Counted from the first letter of the stretch, positions 8,501-19,678 are shown. The stretch is 64,000 nt of DNA from Paenibacillus sp. An7 (GCF_009870785.1 NZ_WTWX01000002.1:85484-149483); one strand, 5' to 3'. Made by a program: numbers and translations. The notes: generated by a model from the sequence alone, not told the origin.

Positions 8501-8610
8501 TTCATTCTCCTTTACTTTTTCTACCATAATTATACATATGACTCTTGAGCATTGATAGACTTTAACTTGTTTTCTCCCATGGGCTAAGAACTCGGTATGA
8601 ATCACTCAAA

Positions 8611-8648
8611 AAAAGAGCAGCTACATTCAGCATGTAACTGCTCTACTT
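8611..8648 (-). terminator. cysK terminator
   Basis: On the minus strand AGAGCAGTTACAT / ATGTAGCTGCTCT forms a hairpin with a GCTGA loop region, followed by TTTTTTTG. It begins four bases after the cysK stop codon. Confidence 0.85.
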
Positions 8649-9587
8649 TTATACTTCTGCAAAAAGACCGGGTACGGATAGGTAACGCTCGCCTGTATCT
8701 GGGAGTAGTACGACAATTTTTTTGCTTTTATTTTCTGGTCTATTTGCAATTTGTATCGCGGCGAACGTCGCTGCTCCAGATGAAATACCTATTAGTAACC
8801 CTTCGGTTCTCGCTAACTGTCGTGTTGTTTCATATGCATCTTCGTTTTTCACTTGAATGATCTCGTCTACGACTGAATGATGAAAATTACCGGGTACAAA
8901 TCCAGCACCAATCCCTTGGATTTTGTGTAATCCCTTATTTCCGCCGGAAAGAACCGGTGAATCGAATGGTTCAACCGCAATAATTTTAACCGATGGATTT
9001 CTCTGCTTCAGAATTTCACCTACGCCTGAGATGGTTCCGCCTGTTCCCACACCACCAATAAAAATATCCACATCCCCATCCGTATCTCTCCATATTTCTT
9101 CTGCTGTTGTCTGCCTGTGAATCTCAGGATTAGCAGGATTCTGAAATTGCTGCGGAATATATGAATTAGGAATCGTACCGGCAATTTCTTCGGCCTTTTT
9201 GATAGCTCCAGCCATCCCTTCTTGAGCAGAAGTGAGAACTAATTCGGCACCCAAAGCAGATAATAATTTTCGGCGTTCCATACTGAAACTTTCGGGAAGC
9301 GTAATCATTAACTTATATCCTAACGCTGCAGCTGCAAAAGCAAGCCCTACTCCCGTATTTCCGCTGGTCGGTTCTATAATGACTGTGTCTTTGTTAATAA
9401 CGCCCTTCTCTTCCGCATCTTGAATCATGGCAAGTCCAATCCGGTCTTTCACACTGCCCGCAGGATTAAAGTATTCTAATTTAGCAATAAGGTTCGTCTC
9501 TAGATGATGGTTCGAAGAAAAATTAACAAGTTCTAATAACGGTGTGTTACCAATTAAATCAGTAAGATTCTTTGCTATTTTTGCCAC
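8649..9587 (-). CDS. cysK: Cysteine synthase A (O-acetylserine thiol-lyase)
   Basis: 312 residues from a GTG at 9587, chosen because GGAGG ends seven bases before it; a longer reading would place that ribosome binding site inside the gene. It converts O-acetylserine and sulfide to cysteine with PLP. Lys47 in NPAGSVKDR is the Schiff-base lysine; PTSGNTG binds the substrate carboxylate; [10 protein letters not shown] binds the PLP phosphate; GISSGAA is near the C-terminus. It lies 39 bp after a NUDIX gene and may share its transcript. No T-box or SAM riboswitch is visible in the short leader. Confidence 0.95.
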   Translation of the reverse strand: MAKIAKNLTDLIGNTPLLELVNFSSNHHLETNLIAKLEYFNPAGSVKDRIGLAMIQDAEEKGVINKDTVIIEPTSGNTGVGLAFAAAALGYKLMITLPESFSMERRKLLSALGAELVLTSAQEGMAGAIKKAEEIAGTIPNSYIPQQFQNPANPEIHRQTTAEEIWRDTDGDVDIFIGGVGTGGTISGVGEILKQRNPSVKIIAVEPFDSPVLSGGNKGLHKIQGIGAGFVPGNFHHSVVDEIIQVKNEDAYETTRQLARTEGLLIGISSGAATFAAIQIANRPENKSKKIVVLLPDTGERYLSVPGLFAEV

Positions 9588-9626
9588 TTTGGTTCCTCCG
9601 TTCAATTTTCAAGTACACAAGATCGT

Positions 9627-10028
9627 TTATTCTGTAAACTCGATAAGAAAAGGGTGCTTCTCTTTATCTAATGCAAGATGAATTATTTCTTTGAAATTCT
9701 CCCAGGTTATTAACTGATCTGCTTCTTCTAGTGAAAAATAGCCAACTTCGTCACTCTCTATACTTGTCGTAAGTTCACCGCCAATCGGTTTTCCGGTGAA
9801 AATATGATTACATACACCTTGGGTTATATTGTGATAGGTACCACAAAAATCAATCAATTCAATATCAATTCCTGTTTCTTCTTTCACTTCACGAATAGCT
9901 GCCTGACGTATGGACTCACCTTCTTCTACACAACCCTGAGGCATCTCCCAACCTCTGCGACCTCTCATTAGTAAAATCTGATTACTCTCATTCATTACAA
10001 TGACACTTGCCGAAACGATGAACTTCAT
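9627..10028 (-). CDS. NUDIX hydrolase
   Basis: 133 residues with a complete Nudix box: GCVEEGE-x7-REVKEETGI. WEMPQG before the box is typical of MutT/Ap4A-type members. It is distinct from the NUDIX protein at 3165-3596. AAAGGGTGATTAG precedes the ATG. It is flanked by a double GNAT gene and cysK on the same strand with gaps of about 40 bp, so a three-gene unit is plausible. Confidence 0.87.
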   Translation of the reverse strand: MKFIVSASVIVMNESNQILLMRGRRGWEMPQGCVEEGESIRQAAIREVKEETGIDIELIDFCGTYHNITQGVCNHIFTGKPIGGELTTSIESDEVGYFSLEEADQLITWENFKEIIHLALDKEKHPFLIEFTE

Positions 10029-10066
10029 CTAATCACCCTTTCTGTCCGATTCAAACTTGTTGTAGT

Positions 10067-11086
10067 TTACTTATAAAAATAAGTCATATGCTCTTCATCG
10101 TATACCTCGCCCATATACTCTAAAGCATGCTTTTCAACACCATATGACTCGAACCCTAGTCTCTTATAGAGTTCTACAGCAGATCTATTTACCGTGATCA
10201 CACTGAGATTGATCTGCTTTAGCTCTTCACTTTCTTTTTCTCGGTTTAATATATCTACCATGAGACTCTTGCCGATTCCTTTTCCTCGATATTCGGGCGT
10301 TACATACACTCCCCATACCATACCTTTATGTTTAAACTTCATTCCTCTTCCTTTTCTGAAACCTGCAATACCTACGATTTGATCGTCTTCTGTAAAAGCT
10401 CCTAAAATATACTCGTCATGTTCATTCTTGATCTTTTTCATAACTTCGCTGATTGGCGTACCAACAGAATCCTCATACGAAATTCCAAATGCCTCCGGGC
10501 TTACTCTTAATGATTCTAGCCTTATTCTCCAAAACTGTTCTGCTTGTTCTTCTGTTATATTTTTGATGCACATCTCTCGCTTGTTCAGTTTTTTAGTTAA
10601 ATAAAGAGTAAGATCATCATTGATTGCAGCGACATCTCCGTATTCAAGATACTCTTGACCATTATGTATTCCTCTGCCGTCGGGGATATAACCTCGTTTT
10701 GCATATAAGATTTGAGCGTTTCCGTAATCCGTAAATAACCCTACCCCTATTCCTGCAAAATCAGACCGTTCTTTAATGATCTCCTCTGCTTTATCCATCA
10801 ATTTAGAGCCAATGCCTAATCGGCGATACTTCATTAATACATTGAGATCATTAATTTCAGGAATCCCTATTTCTCGAAATGAAGGATAATACGAACTCCA
10901 TAACACATTAACATATCCGGCAAAATCACCATCCACTTCAGCAACAATCGATACGCGTTCACCACGTTTCTGTTCGTCCGAATATCTTACATATAAGTCT
11001 AAAGGCTTTTCCCAGCCTTGTTGTTTAAAAGCATTCGAAATGATCTCCGGATCTCTTTCGCTCAGCTCTCGTAATTGGATATTCAT
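10067..11086 (-). CDS. Tandem-domain GNAT acetyltransferase
   Basis: 339 residues from the ATG at 11086 (GGAGG nine bases upstream). Two complete GNAT domains are fused. Domain 1 (~1-165) has LMKYRRLGIGSKLMDKAE, the R/Q-x-x-G-x-G/A acetyl-CoA loop. Domain 2 (~175-339) has VTPEYRGKGIGKSLM followed by NRSAVELYKRLGFE. Both loops look functional. Domain 1 resembles standalone acetyltransferases, so the gene probably arose by fusion of two neighbours. Substrates are unknown. Confidence 0.85.
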   Translation of the reverse strand: MNIQLRELSERDPEIISNAFKQQGWEKPLDLYVRYSDEQKRGERVSIVAEVDGDFAGYVNVLWSSYYPSFREIGIPEINDLNVLMKYRRLGIGSKLMDKAEEIIKERSDFAGIGVGLFTDYGNAQILYAKRGYIPDGRGIHNGQEYLEYGDVAAINDDLTLYLTKKLNKREMCIKNITEEQAEQFWRIRLESLRVSPEAFGISYEDSVGTPISEVMKKIKNEHDEYILGAFTEDDQIVGIAGFRKGRGMKFKHKGMVWGVYVTPEYRGKGIGKSLMVDILNREKESEELKQINLSVITVNRSAVELYKRLGFESYGVEKHALEYMGEVYDEEHMTYFYK

Positions 11087-11174
11087 TTTTTCTTCCTCCA
11101 TGCATCAATGTTTACAATGAACTCAGCGGTTTATTACATATATATAAAATCAAAACAAAGAGAGGTGTCGTATC

Positions 11175-11318
11175 ATGGCTAAATCAAGCGCAAATAAAGT
11201 TTCTTCTAAGAAATTGTCTAAGAAAGCATCGCATGTTTTGCAAAGTAACTCTGCTAGTAAAACCTCAAAATCTTTAGCAGGGTCTGTACTCGCTCAATCA
11301 GGATCTGATAGTAAATGA
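11175..11318 (+). CDS. Small basic Ser/Lys-rich protein (47 aa)
   Basis: A short gene of 47 codons with GAGAGGTG upstream of the ATG, a plausible promoter (TTTACA 11111, TACATA 11135, 18-bp spacer) and its own terminator nine bases after the stop. The product is rich in Ser and Lys and ends SKTSKSLAGSVLAQSGSDSK. From memory, SKT-x-K-S-L/V-AGS-x-L-x-Q endings recur in small uncharacterised proteins of several phyla. The promoter-ORF-terminator unit argues that it is real. Function unknown. Confidence 0.65.
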   Translation: MAKSSANKVSSKKLSKKASHVLQSNSASKTSKSLAGSVLAQSGSDSK

Positions 11319-11326
11319 TTTTCTAT

Positions 11327-11353
11327 CCTCCAATATAGTTTGGAGGTTTTTTA
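11327..11353 (+). terminator. Terminator of the 47-aa gene
   Basis: CCTCCAA-TATAGT-TTGGAGG hairpin followed by TTTTTT. Confidence 0.88.
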
Positions 11354-11466
11354 TTTTGCTCAAAAAAGTTCTCATATGCTGATAAATACTTCTTGACCTA
11401 TCTGTAAAAACCCTCTATCTAATCATTAAAATGGAAATTTATATTCCATTTACATAAAATTATAGA

Positions 11467-11500
11467 ATTAAAAACCGCCTTCCTATGGAAGACGGCTTCA
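11467..11500 (-). terminator. gdhA terminator
   Basis: On the minus strand CCGTCTTCC-ATA-GGAAGGCGG (one G-U pair) is followed by TTTTT. It lies 38 bases after the gdhA stop. Confidence 0.85.
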
Positions 11501-11537
11501 TTGTTAACCAGCTGATAACAGCTTTACTATCATTTTA

Positions 11538-12995
<1,458 letters not shown>

Positions 12996-13118
12996 TTAAA
13001 TATACAGGATAACAAAATAAAATACGAGATAAAAATCCATAAAATGTTTTTAATAATGCTATTAAAATGTTCTATAGTACTTATAATGTTACCTTATTAC
13101 CGCTAAATCACTGCATTT

Positions 13119-13655
13119 TTACAGCTTTTCATACAGATTAGCGCTCCATCCTTCTCCATTTATTGTTCTTATATAGTTAAAGCCATAATCTTGATAGTAT
13201 GCATTTAGCTTGTTGTTAGCGGCCATGCAGTCCAGTCTTACAAAAGTTTTTCCTTTGGTTTTAATCTGCTGTTCCGCTGTTTTTTGGAGGGTATACCCAA
13301 TTTTCATCCCTATGTAATCTCTATTTACTGCATATCGGTGAATATATCCTGAATCATTATTATCCAGTTCCCCCCAGATATACGGGTCTGACCATGTGAT
13401 AATATAAGTTCCCACTGCTTCCGAATTTAGCTCAGCAATATAAACGTCAGAACCATTTGTTAGAAATTCTATAACCTGATCGACTTTAAAAAACTCCGGG
13501 CGCCACTGGTATATTCCTTTAGAATTAAGCCACTTAGCTGAATTTTGCCACAGGTTTAGAATGATGGGTGCTTCTGATAATGAAGCTGACCGAATAGTAA
13601 TTGATGAATTTAACGTTTCTAAAAATGTTTCTGATGATGTTTCTGACGGTTTCAT
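13119..13655 (-). CDS. GNAT acetyltransferase
   Basis: 178 residues from the ATG at 13655, with GGGGAG upstream; a longer frame reads through that ribosome binding site. GNAT features are IHRYAVNRDYIGMKIGYTLQK (motif A) and RLDCMAANNKLNAYYQDYGF near the C-terminus. The segment WLNSKGIYQW resembles a group of Bacillus N-acetyltransferases. It starts 21 bp after the glucokinase stop, so it is probably co-transcribed with it. Substrate unknown. Confidence 0.82.
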   Translation of the reverse strand: MKPSETSSETFLETLNSSITIRSASLSEAPIILNLWQNSAKWLNSKGIYQWRPEFFKVDQVIEFLTNGSDVYIAELNSEAVGTYIITWSDPYIWGELDNNDSGYIHRYAVNRDYIGMKIGYTLQKTAEQQIKTKGKTFVRLDCMAANNKLNAYYQDYGFNYIRTINGEGWSANLYEKL

Positions 13656-13676
13656 TTCTTCTCCCCTCATCACAAA

Positions 13677-14675
13677 TCAGGTTTCTATTTCAATTCTATT
13701 GAAGAGTTTCTTTGTAATTCGTTCATTTGCGTATACAGCTGCACCAATCATGCCTGCTTTTCCGCCCAACTGAGCCTCCTGAATCTTACATGCTTCGTTG
13801 GATAACTTTAATGCATGCTTAGCAGTTGTCTCCCGAACGACATTCAGCAATCGATCTCCTGCAGCAGACATGCCCCCGCCAACAATAATCACTTCAGGAT
13901 TATATAGATTAATGACATTAGAGAGGCCAAATCCTAAGATTCTCCCCGTCTCATGCATCACTTCCATAGCTGTTTTATCTCCCAAATCATACGCATCAGA
14001 AATCATTTTAGCCTTAATTTGGCTTTGATCTTGTTGAACCCAATCTTGAATAATACTTTTACGGCCATCATTCAGCCGTTCAATTAATGTATTCACCATG
14101 CCTACAGCCGAAACATATCTACCCAAGCAGCCTGAACTGCCACACTTGCAAGGGCGACCTTCTCTGTACATATTCATATGGCCTATTTCCCCAGCACTTG
14201 AGGTCTTTCCATACAATACATTGCCCCCACTGATGATTCCTGACCCCAGTCCTGTTCCTAAGGTAATTAACACAACATTATCGAATCCAATACCTGATCC
14301 AAATCGCCATTCACCATATAGATTTACACGAACATCATTGTCAATAAAAGTGGGAATGCCAAAATAACGCTCCATCTCATTTACAACATAGATGTTCTCC
14401 CAGCCAGGAAAATTAGGGGAGAAGATCGAGAGCCCTTCATCCGGATTCAAGAGACCGGGGATGCCCATTCCCATACACTTTATGTCAAATTGCGATAAAT
14501 TAGAGGTTTGCAACATTTCAATGATGGTTTCTTTTACTCGATTTAGTACATGTGCAGGGCCATGGATTGCTTCCGTTTGAACGTTTTTTTCAACTACCGT
14601 TTTATATTTTTCATCAAAAATAGCTGCCTTGATGTTCGTACCACCAAGATCGATTCCGATCGTATACTGACTCAT
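13677..14675 (-). CDS. glcK: ROK-family glucokinase
   Basis: 332 residues. It probably phosphorylates glucose with ATP. GIDLGGTN (8-15) is the phosphate loop, IDNDVR holds the catalytic Asp, TLGTGLGSGI is the second ATP motif, and GEIGHM plus CKCGSSGC form the ROK zinc site. The residue after GC is Leu-Gly rather than the usual x-Glu (CLGRY), a small deviation. TTGGAG precedes the ATG. ROK proteins can also phosphorylate other hexoses; glucose is the best guess from length and lack of a DNA-binding N-terminus. Confidence 0.85.
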   Translation of the reverse strand: MSQYTIGIDLGGTNIKAAIFDEKYKTVVEKNVQTEAIHGPAHVLNRVKETIIEMLQTSNLSQFDIKCMGMGIPGLLNPDEGLSIFSPNFPGWENIYVVNEMERYFGIPTFIDNDVRVNLYGEWRFGSGIGFDNVVLITLGTGLGSGIISGGNVLYGKTSSAGEIGHMNMYREGRPCKCGSSGCLGRYVSAVGMVNTLIERLNDGRKSIIQDWVQQDQSQIKAKMISDAYDLGDKTAMEVMHETGRILGFGLSNVINLYNPEVIIVGGGMSAAGDRLLNVVRETTAKHALKLSNEACKIQEAQLGGKAGMIGAAVYANERITKKLFNRIEIET

Positions 14676-14738
14676 GTGTTAGCTCCAATCTCTTCGGTTC
14701 ATAAGTGTAATAGCACTTTCTAAGACTTCATGGGTTGT

Positions 14739-15200
14739 CTATTCTTCCACTTCAAATATAGAATCTACAATGATGGGAAGATTATCTCTTACCGATACAG
14801 CTCCTAAAACGGATCTTGCGTGAACTCCTTTTTCTCCAAAGACTTCATACATAAGATCAGATGTCCCATTTAACACTTTATGGTGCTCTTCAAAGCCAGG
14901 TTCTGCGTTCACAAAACCTTGAATCTTCACAACACGCTTCACTTTGTCTAAACTACCTAGTGCCTCTTTTAGTACAGCTAAAATCTCAATTCCTGTTGTT
15001 CTAGCGAACTCATATCCTTCCTCCGTTGTGTATGTAGAGCCAAGTTTACCCTTCGGCTGACCAGATGGTCCTTTACCAGAAACAAACATGATTCCATTAA
15101 CAATAACATAATTTGTATACTGAGCAGCAGGATTACTTGAAGCTGGCAAAGTTATATTCATTTCTTTTAGCTTTGTTTCAATGGATTGTACCACATTCAT
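14739..15200 (-). CDS. RidA/YjgF-YER057c-UK114 family protein
   Basis: 153 residues, with FVSGKGPSGQ near the N-terminus and HARSVLGAVSVRDNLPIIVDSIFEV at the C-terminus including the conserved Arg. RidA members deaminate reactive enamines or imines from PLP enzymes; this longer subgroup is less well characterised. AGGAGGAGAG abuts the ATG. The start overlaps the 3' end of the upstream gene by 23 bp, pointing to translational coupling. Confidence 0.88.
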   Translation of the reverse strand: MNVVQSIETKLKEMNITLPASSNPAAQYTNYVIVNGIMFVSGKGPSGQPKGKLGSTYTTEEGYEFARTTGIEILAVLKEALGSLDKVKRVVKIQGFVNAEPGFEEHHKVLNGTSDLMYEVFGEKGVHARSVLGAVSVRDNLPIIVDSIFEVEE

Positions 15201-15861
15201 CTCTCCTCCTATTTGTGCCTATATGGGCATCAAGTATCTCCATGATCCTCGATACCGTATGTTCCACGAATTCATCTACTTCACTTTGTGTGAGATATAT
15301 AAAATGATGATCATTCGGAACTGTATTCTCCAGATAAAACGATGTGATCCGTCTAATCTGCTCAGCCACTTGTCCTTTAGGGAAAATATCTAAATAATCC
15401 GGAAAGTCGGTAATATTTTGAAATGTAGTCCAGAAGATATGATCTTTGTTGTTATTCAAATACTGAAAGTCAATGCCATACCAATCTCCTTTAACTAAAC
15501 TCCAATATTCAGGTGTACCTAGTATATTTTGATATAGTGGTTCACTCTTTTTCGCTTGATAATGTTTGTTCCACTCCTGATCGGTCACGAGATGAAGATA
15601 ATAGCCCAGATAAAAAGATTGCTTTTTCGTATGAATATCTTTCTCATGATGAAGAAGGTACTGATTATAAAATGAGTCTGCATCTATTTTTCTATCGATT
15701 TGAAAATGAGTTATTTCCTTTGGTGGAATGAATCCTTCTCCCTCACGGTAAATTCCGCAATCCGGACCAATATTCCCTACTAGAAATTCTTCTTTACTTA
15801 CTGATAAACCTATATCTATTAATCTCTCAGCAATTCTAAAATGAGTAACCCAAGTCGCCAT
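15178..15861 (-). CDS. Zinc-dependent phospholipase C-like protein (PF00882)
   Basis: 227 residues. Motifs resemble the Zn-dependent phospholipase C/nuclease fold: THFRIAERL near the start, FLVGNIGPDCG, ITHFQ, and FYLGYYLHLVTDQEWNKHY with the His-x3-Asp ligand pattern. No signal peptide is present, so a cytoplasmic role is likely, and phospholipase activity is not certain. A broken relative lies at 2869-3159. It overlaps the RidA gene by 23 bp. Confidence 0.72.
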   Translation of the reverse strand: MATWVTHFRIAERLIDIGLSVSKEEFLVGNIGPDCGIYREGEGFIPPKEITHFQIDRKIDADSFYNQYLLHHEKDIHTKKQSFYLGYYLHLVTDQEWNKHYQAKKSEPLYQNILGTPEYWSLVKGDWYGIDFQYLNNNKDHIFWTTFQNITDFPDYLDIFPKGQVAEQIRRITSFYLENTVPNDHHFIYLTQSEVDEFVEHTVSRIMEILDAHIGTNRRRDECGTIH

Positions 15862-15897
15862 GATTATGCCTCCATCATCTTATTTGTTTCGCGCCTA

Positions 15898-16533
15898 TTA
15901 CCGAATCGGATAAATAAATTCGATAGGGTCTTTCCTTAATTCTTCTTCAAAAAAATAGTTATGATCTGCTCCTACTGTACATAGAATTCTTTTGTCCGGA
16001 TATTTATCGTACGTATTTCTCACTCTCTCAACCATAATCTGATTACGAATATTCCACCTGAGCTGATATGATCTTTCATTAAGATCCTTTAGCCATGCAT
16101 ATTTCTGTTTTGTTATCACATCAAATTCTTTGGAGTTAAATGGAATCTCTCCATGCAATGACGTTTGCAGCTGCTCTGTAAACCAATCTTTCTCCATTAA
16201 TTCATAGATATTCTTTTGATCATCAGGCAAATTTACAAAAGGACCAAAATTATTCCATACATCTAGTTCAAACCAATCAATCGGGACAAATTGTATTTGT
16301 TTTTCTTCACATAATGGAAAGATCAGATCCCAGTATTCACTTGCCGGCTCTCCCCAATATCCCTTATCCGTGTTATCTTGCAGGTATCTCTTCCAACTAA
16401 GCGGATGAACTTCACCGCAGATCACATCCGGGGCAAAATCTAATATAGCTTCTTTATAAAGCGGTAATGTACAATGATATTTCTGTCTGAGCTCTTCATC
16501 ATGTATCATTCCAAGTAATCCTACAGTAGCCAT
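15898..16533 (-). CDS. TraB/TIKI-superfamily-like hypothetical protein
   Basis: 211 residues from the ATG at 16533; the purine run GAGGGAGGGGGG just upstream is the ribosome binding site and should not be read as coding. The layout GLLGMIHDEE ... CGEVHP ... PIDWFELD ... RNQIMVERV ... VGADHNYFF resembles the G-x2-H / G-E / R pattern of the TIKI/TraB/EreA-like fold, some members of which are metalloproteases or esterases. No signal peptide. The assignment is by motif order only. Confidence 0.55.
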   Translation of the reverse strand: MATVGLLGMIHDEELRQKYHCTLPLYKEAILDFAPDVICGEVHPLSWKRYLQDNTDKGYWGEPASEYWDLIFPLCEEKQIQFVPIDWFELDVWNNFGPFVNLPDDQKNIYELMEKDWFTEQLQTSLHGEIPFNSKEFDVITKQKYAWLKDLNERSYQLRWNIRNQIMVERVRNTYDKYPDKRILCTVGADHNYFFEEELRKDPIEFIYPIR

Positions 16534-16632
16534 CCGTTTTAGCCCCCCTCCCTCTTTCAAAATTCCTTATTTTGTATTTTAAACCATATGAAAGAATTTA
16601 TCTTTACCTAATTGCTTCATATTGTATAAATG

Positions 16633-16675
16633 AAAAAAGCAGCTCAGCAAAAATCATGTTTTCGCTTTACTGCTT
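16633..16675 (-). terminator. Terminator of DUF1572-like gene
   Basis: Minus strand AAGCAG...CTGCTT with an inner AGCGAAAAC/ATTTTTGCT stem, followed by TTTTTTC. Confidence 0.8.
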
Positions 16676-16707
16676 AAGAGACTAATATTAAAGTGTGTCT
16701 TCTTTCG

Positions 16708-17181
16708 TTAGATAGAAGTTGATTTGTAGCCTTCATTTAGGCACAGCTTCGCAATGTAGAAGATCTGCCCCATATGCTCGGAATAATGAGCTGCGCACTG
16801 ATGCAACATGTCTATATTTGTTCGTTCCTTATTCCTGACTACTTGCGTTTGCTCTAATTCCCGATCTGTCAGTTTACTCACGATATCCGTTAAAAAGCCC
16901 AAATTTTCTTCTACTCTTGTAGTTAACTCGGCTTTCGAAATAAATACAGCTGAAAATTCAGCTTCCCGATCTCGGACTATGTTTTGATTTAATATCCCCT
17001 TGGCGATTCTTTCTTTTATATTCCCTTCTATATGAAGGACTAAATTAGCAATACTATGACTCTGCTCATTCGGCTTCCAATTCAATTGTTCCTCACTGAG
17101 CTGTTCCGTGACAAGGAGAATCCGTCTCTCTATCTCCTGAAATTTCTTAACAAGCCATTCTCGGTTGAACGGATAGTTCAT
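16708..17181 (-). CDS. DinB/DUF1572-type protein (third copy)
   Basis: 157 residues from the ATG at 17181 (GAGGG seven bases upstream). DinB-like His positions are in LVLHIEGNIKER and AAHYSEHMGQIFYIAK; NWKPNEQSHSIANL is typical of the DUF1572 branch. Function unknown. Single gene with its own terminator. Confidence 0.8.
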   Translation of the reverse strand: MNYPFNREWLVKKFQEIERRILLVTEQLSEEQLNWKPNEQSHSIANLVLHIEGNIKERIAKGILNQNIVRDREAEFSAVFISKAELTTRVEENLGFLTDIVSKLTDRELEQTQVVRNKERTNIDMLHQCAAHYSEHMGQIFYIAKLCLNEGYKSTSI

Positions 17182-17270
17182 ATAACAACCCTCTTTTCCT
17201 TTATTAGATATTATGTAGAGGGATTGCATTTAATCTTCCATTATATAATGCATTTTCTTTAGGTAGTTCT

Positions 17271-17889
17271 CTATATCTTTTGTTGTCTTTTCAAAATAAA
17301 CAGGTTCTCATGCCTTCCATAGTTAAAGAATCCATGTTCCATACCGTCATAGGTCAAAAATCGTATATCATTACCGGCTTCCTTCATCTGGTGAATGAAT
17401 TGTTTATTCTCTTCATATAAAACGTCTCCAGTCCTACACATCCACAAGGTCCGCGGTAAACAATGCTTGATATGATGCTTAGGCGAGAACGCTAACGACA
17501 TAGGTACCAAGTCAGGAAAAAGCCGAGTTGTAATATCTACCGCATCCATACCCGCCGCAAAAATAATCAGCTCACTCACGTTATAATCGGTTGTCTTATT
17601 CATTTCATCATCGATCTCTGGGAACATGAAAGCCGAAACGGTAATATATCCGCCCGCCGATGCACCGCACACCATAATACGATTCAGATCTATTCCTAAC
17701 TCTAGGTGGTGATCCTTGACCCACCGGATGCTGGATTTCACATCACAGATCGCTTGTACAGGTGTAAAATCATCATCCGATCCATTCCGATAATCAACAC
17801 AAATACTTACAATCCCTTTACTTGAAAAATGTTTAGCTTGATACTGAAATTGATCTGGAGTTATTGGATCCTTCTTAAAACTCCCACCA
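17271..17889 (-). pseudogene. Alpha/beta hydrolase, 3' fragment (interrupted by IS element)
   Basis: 205 residues of an alpha/beta-hydrolase-3 type esterase, from GGSFKKDP (the HGG-like oxyanion region) through the nucleophile elbow GASAGGY to the C-terminal His in MEHGFFNYG. It has no start of its own: TAG lies three codons before the first homologous residue, where the IS element ends. Joined to the fragment at 19679-19806, the codons meet in frame and give LLFFN-GGSFKKDP, a 248-residue protein. Before insertion the gene was probably intact. Confidence 0.88.
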
Positions 17890-18013
17890 GTGAACTACCC
17901 ACCACTTACGCTACGCTTAGAAGTGGGGGCTTCTTGGGAAGTAGAACCTTTTGATAGCGTTCTATATGAACCAAGCTAACAAGGTCGTTCCGACCTCTAA
18001 AAAATAGACCATC
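17870..18013 (-). ncRNA. Probable omega-RNA (reRNA) region of TnpB
   Basis: In IS200/IS605 elements the RNA guide of TnpB is made from the right end, overlapping the end of tnpB and running into flanking DNA. Here the right end folds as CCACTT...AAGTGG, ends at TTCAC (17890-17894) and is followed by TGGTGGGAGTTTTAAG of the hydrolase gene, which would be the guide. Exact RNA ends cannot be seen. Confidence 0.55.
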
Positions 18014-19102
18014 TTACATAGCTAATTTGACCAAATTGAGAGAAGCGTTATAATCTCGGTCATGTTGTGTGTGACAAGAGGGACATATCCATTCGCGCAA
18101 GTTGAGATTTTTCACGTCTGCATGTTTGTACCCACAACTCGAACATAATTGGCTGCTTGCATAGTTTTTGGGAGCGATGATGACATCTCGACCTTTCCAC
18201 ATTGCTTTGTACTCAATCATGGTTCTGAATTGCGACCAGGATACTTCACTAATGGCTTTCGCCAATTTGCGATTTTTTTGCATATTCTTCACTTTTAGGT
18301 CTTCCATCACAATGACTTGGTTTTCGTTCGTAATGACGTGACTAATACAGTGAAGATAATGGGCACGTTGATTGGCGATTTTTTCATGAAGTCTCGCTAC
18401 TTGCAATCGCATTTTATAGCGATTGCAAGACTCTTTCTTTTTGCGAGAAAGGGAACGTTGCAAAAAAGTCAATCGTTTTTCCGCTTTACGAAACCATTTT
18501 GGATTTTCATATCGCTGCCCGTTTGATAAGATGGCGAACTCTTTCAACCCCACATCAATGCCCACTTGTGTGTCCAATTTCGGAAATAATTGCTCGTTTT
18601 CTTCCACCAAAACGGATACGAAATACTTATTTGTTGGGGTTTTCGAAACGGTAGCCGATTTGATAGTACCAAAAAATGGACGGTGTTGCCTGATTTTGAC
18701 AAGTGATTTGAGTTTCGGTAATTTCAACTTCCCATTTTCAATTGAGATGGTACCTTTTTGGTTATTGGTTGTATAGCTGTGATAGTTTTCTTTTTTACTT
18801 TTGAATTTTGGGAATCCGACGGATTTATCCCGAAAGAAATGAGCATATGCCTTGTTTAGATTCATTTGGGCGTTAGCTAATGCTAAACTATCCACTTCTT
18901 TTAACCATTCAAATTCTTTCTTATATTGAGCGGGTGTCGGATATTTAATCGTTTTATCTTCTTTTTCATGCAATTCTTTATATGAAGAAATTCTGTCCGC
19001 TAACATTTTGTTGTAGACAAAACGAACGCAACCGAATGTTTTCGCAAAGAATAGACGCTGTTCGCTGTTTGGATAGATACGATACTTATACGCTTTTAGC
19101 AC
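18014..19102 (-). CDS. tnpB: RNA-guided nuclease TnpB of IS200/IS605 element
   Basis: 362 residues from the GTG at 19102 (GAGGTG six bases upstream), overlapping tnpA by 17 bp out of frame. It starts with the usual [12 protein letters not shown]. The RuvC triad is present: Asp183 ([11 protein letters not shown]), Glu267 (VIVMED) and Asp350 (HDRDYNAS). The zinc finger has Cys320, Cys323, Cys340 and Cys343. All catalytic residues are intact, so an active RNA-guided nuclease is plausible. By analogy with characterised TnpBs its target-adjacent motif should equal the insertion target, here TTTAA. Confidence 0.93.
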   Translation of the reverse strand: MLKAYKYRIYPNSEQRLFFAKTFGCVRFVYNKMLADRISSYKELHEKEDKTIKYPTPAQYKKEFEWLKEVDSLALANAQMNLNKAYAHFFRDKSVGFPKFKSKKENYHSYTTNNQKGTISIENGKLKLPKLKSLVKIRQHRPFFGTIKSATVSKTPTNKYFVSVLVEENEQLFPKLDTQVGIDVGLKEFAILSNGQRYENPKWFRKAEKRLTFLQRSLSRKKKESCNRYKMRLQVARLHEKIANQRAHYLHCISHVITNENQVIVMEDLKVKNMQKNRKLAKAISEVSWSQFRTMIEYKAMWKGRDVIIAPKNYASSQLCSSCGYKHADVKNLNLREWICPSCHTQHDRDYNASLNLVKLAM

Positions 19103-19511
19103 GTCCTGCACCTCGCTTTTCGCCTTGATTTTCAATATATTTTTTGATGACATCCAGTGTTGCACCGCCCGTGGTCAGCAGACAAAAACTTCTCGACCAG
19201 AACATTTCTTTCCATAGCTTCTTTTTTACTTGTGGGAAGTCCCGTTTTATCAGTCGAGAACTTGCACTTTTGTACGCATTAATGAATTTGGTTAATTCCG
19301 TATTCGGATGCGCCTTGAATAAAACGTGTACATGGTCACTATCATGATTCCATTCCATCAATGTTACGTTGTAGTTTTTAGAAAGACGTAAAAATATGTC
19401 TTTTGCGTATGTTGAAAGTGCATCATCAAACACCATTTTTCTATATTTAACCACTAAAACCAAATGGTACTGCAATAAGAAGACTGAATGGTTATTACTA
19501 TCTAATTTCAT
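19086..19511 (-). CDS. tnpA: Y1 transposase TnpA of IS200/IS605 element
   Basis: 141 residues with the HUH single-strand transposase signature: HVH at His60/His62 (SDHVHVLF) and catalytic Tyr125 in [10 protein letters not shown]. Length matches the family. It recognises the end hairpins and moves single-stranded DNA by peel-and-paste. It ends inside the start of tnpB, with the same orientation. Confidence 0.94.
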   Translation of the reverse strand: MKLDSNNHSVFLLQYHLVLVVKYRKMVFDDALSTYAKDIFLRLSKNYNVTLMEWNHDSDHVHVLFKAHPNTELTKFINAYKSASSRLIKRDFPQVKKKLWKEMFWSRSFCLLTTGGATLDVIKKYIENQGEKRGAGRAKSV

Positions 19512-19678
19512 TTATACACCAGCCTTTCACACTTATAAGACTGATTATATCATTACATACCGAAATCAAAAACAAACCCCTTTTGGCTTTGCCAAACCGA
19601 ATTTCATCTCCCACCTAAACATGGGGCTATTCGCCCTTTCACATGTTTTGAGGAAGGAGAATTCTTTCGGAAAGAATG

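Larger units (their letters stand above)
17890..19678 (-). mobile_element. Complete IS200/IS605-family insertion sequence (tnpA + tnpB)
   Basis: A 1789-bp element inserted 3' of TTTAA inside a hydrolase gene, without target duplication, as expected for the family. The left end starts with CATTCTTTCCGAAAGAATTC (a perfect 7-bp stem) and has a second hairpin, GGGC-GAATA-GCCC. The right end has a CCACTT...AAGTGG hairpin and ends TTCAC. Boundaries were fixed by requiring the host gene to rejoin in frame. Both proteins look intact. Confidence 0.88.

Noticed and set aside
9588-9626. Search for a SAM or T-box riboswitch before cysK
   Set aside because: The leader is only ~39 bases and cannot hold either element.
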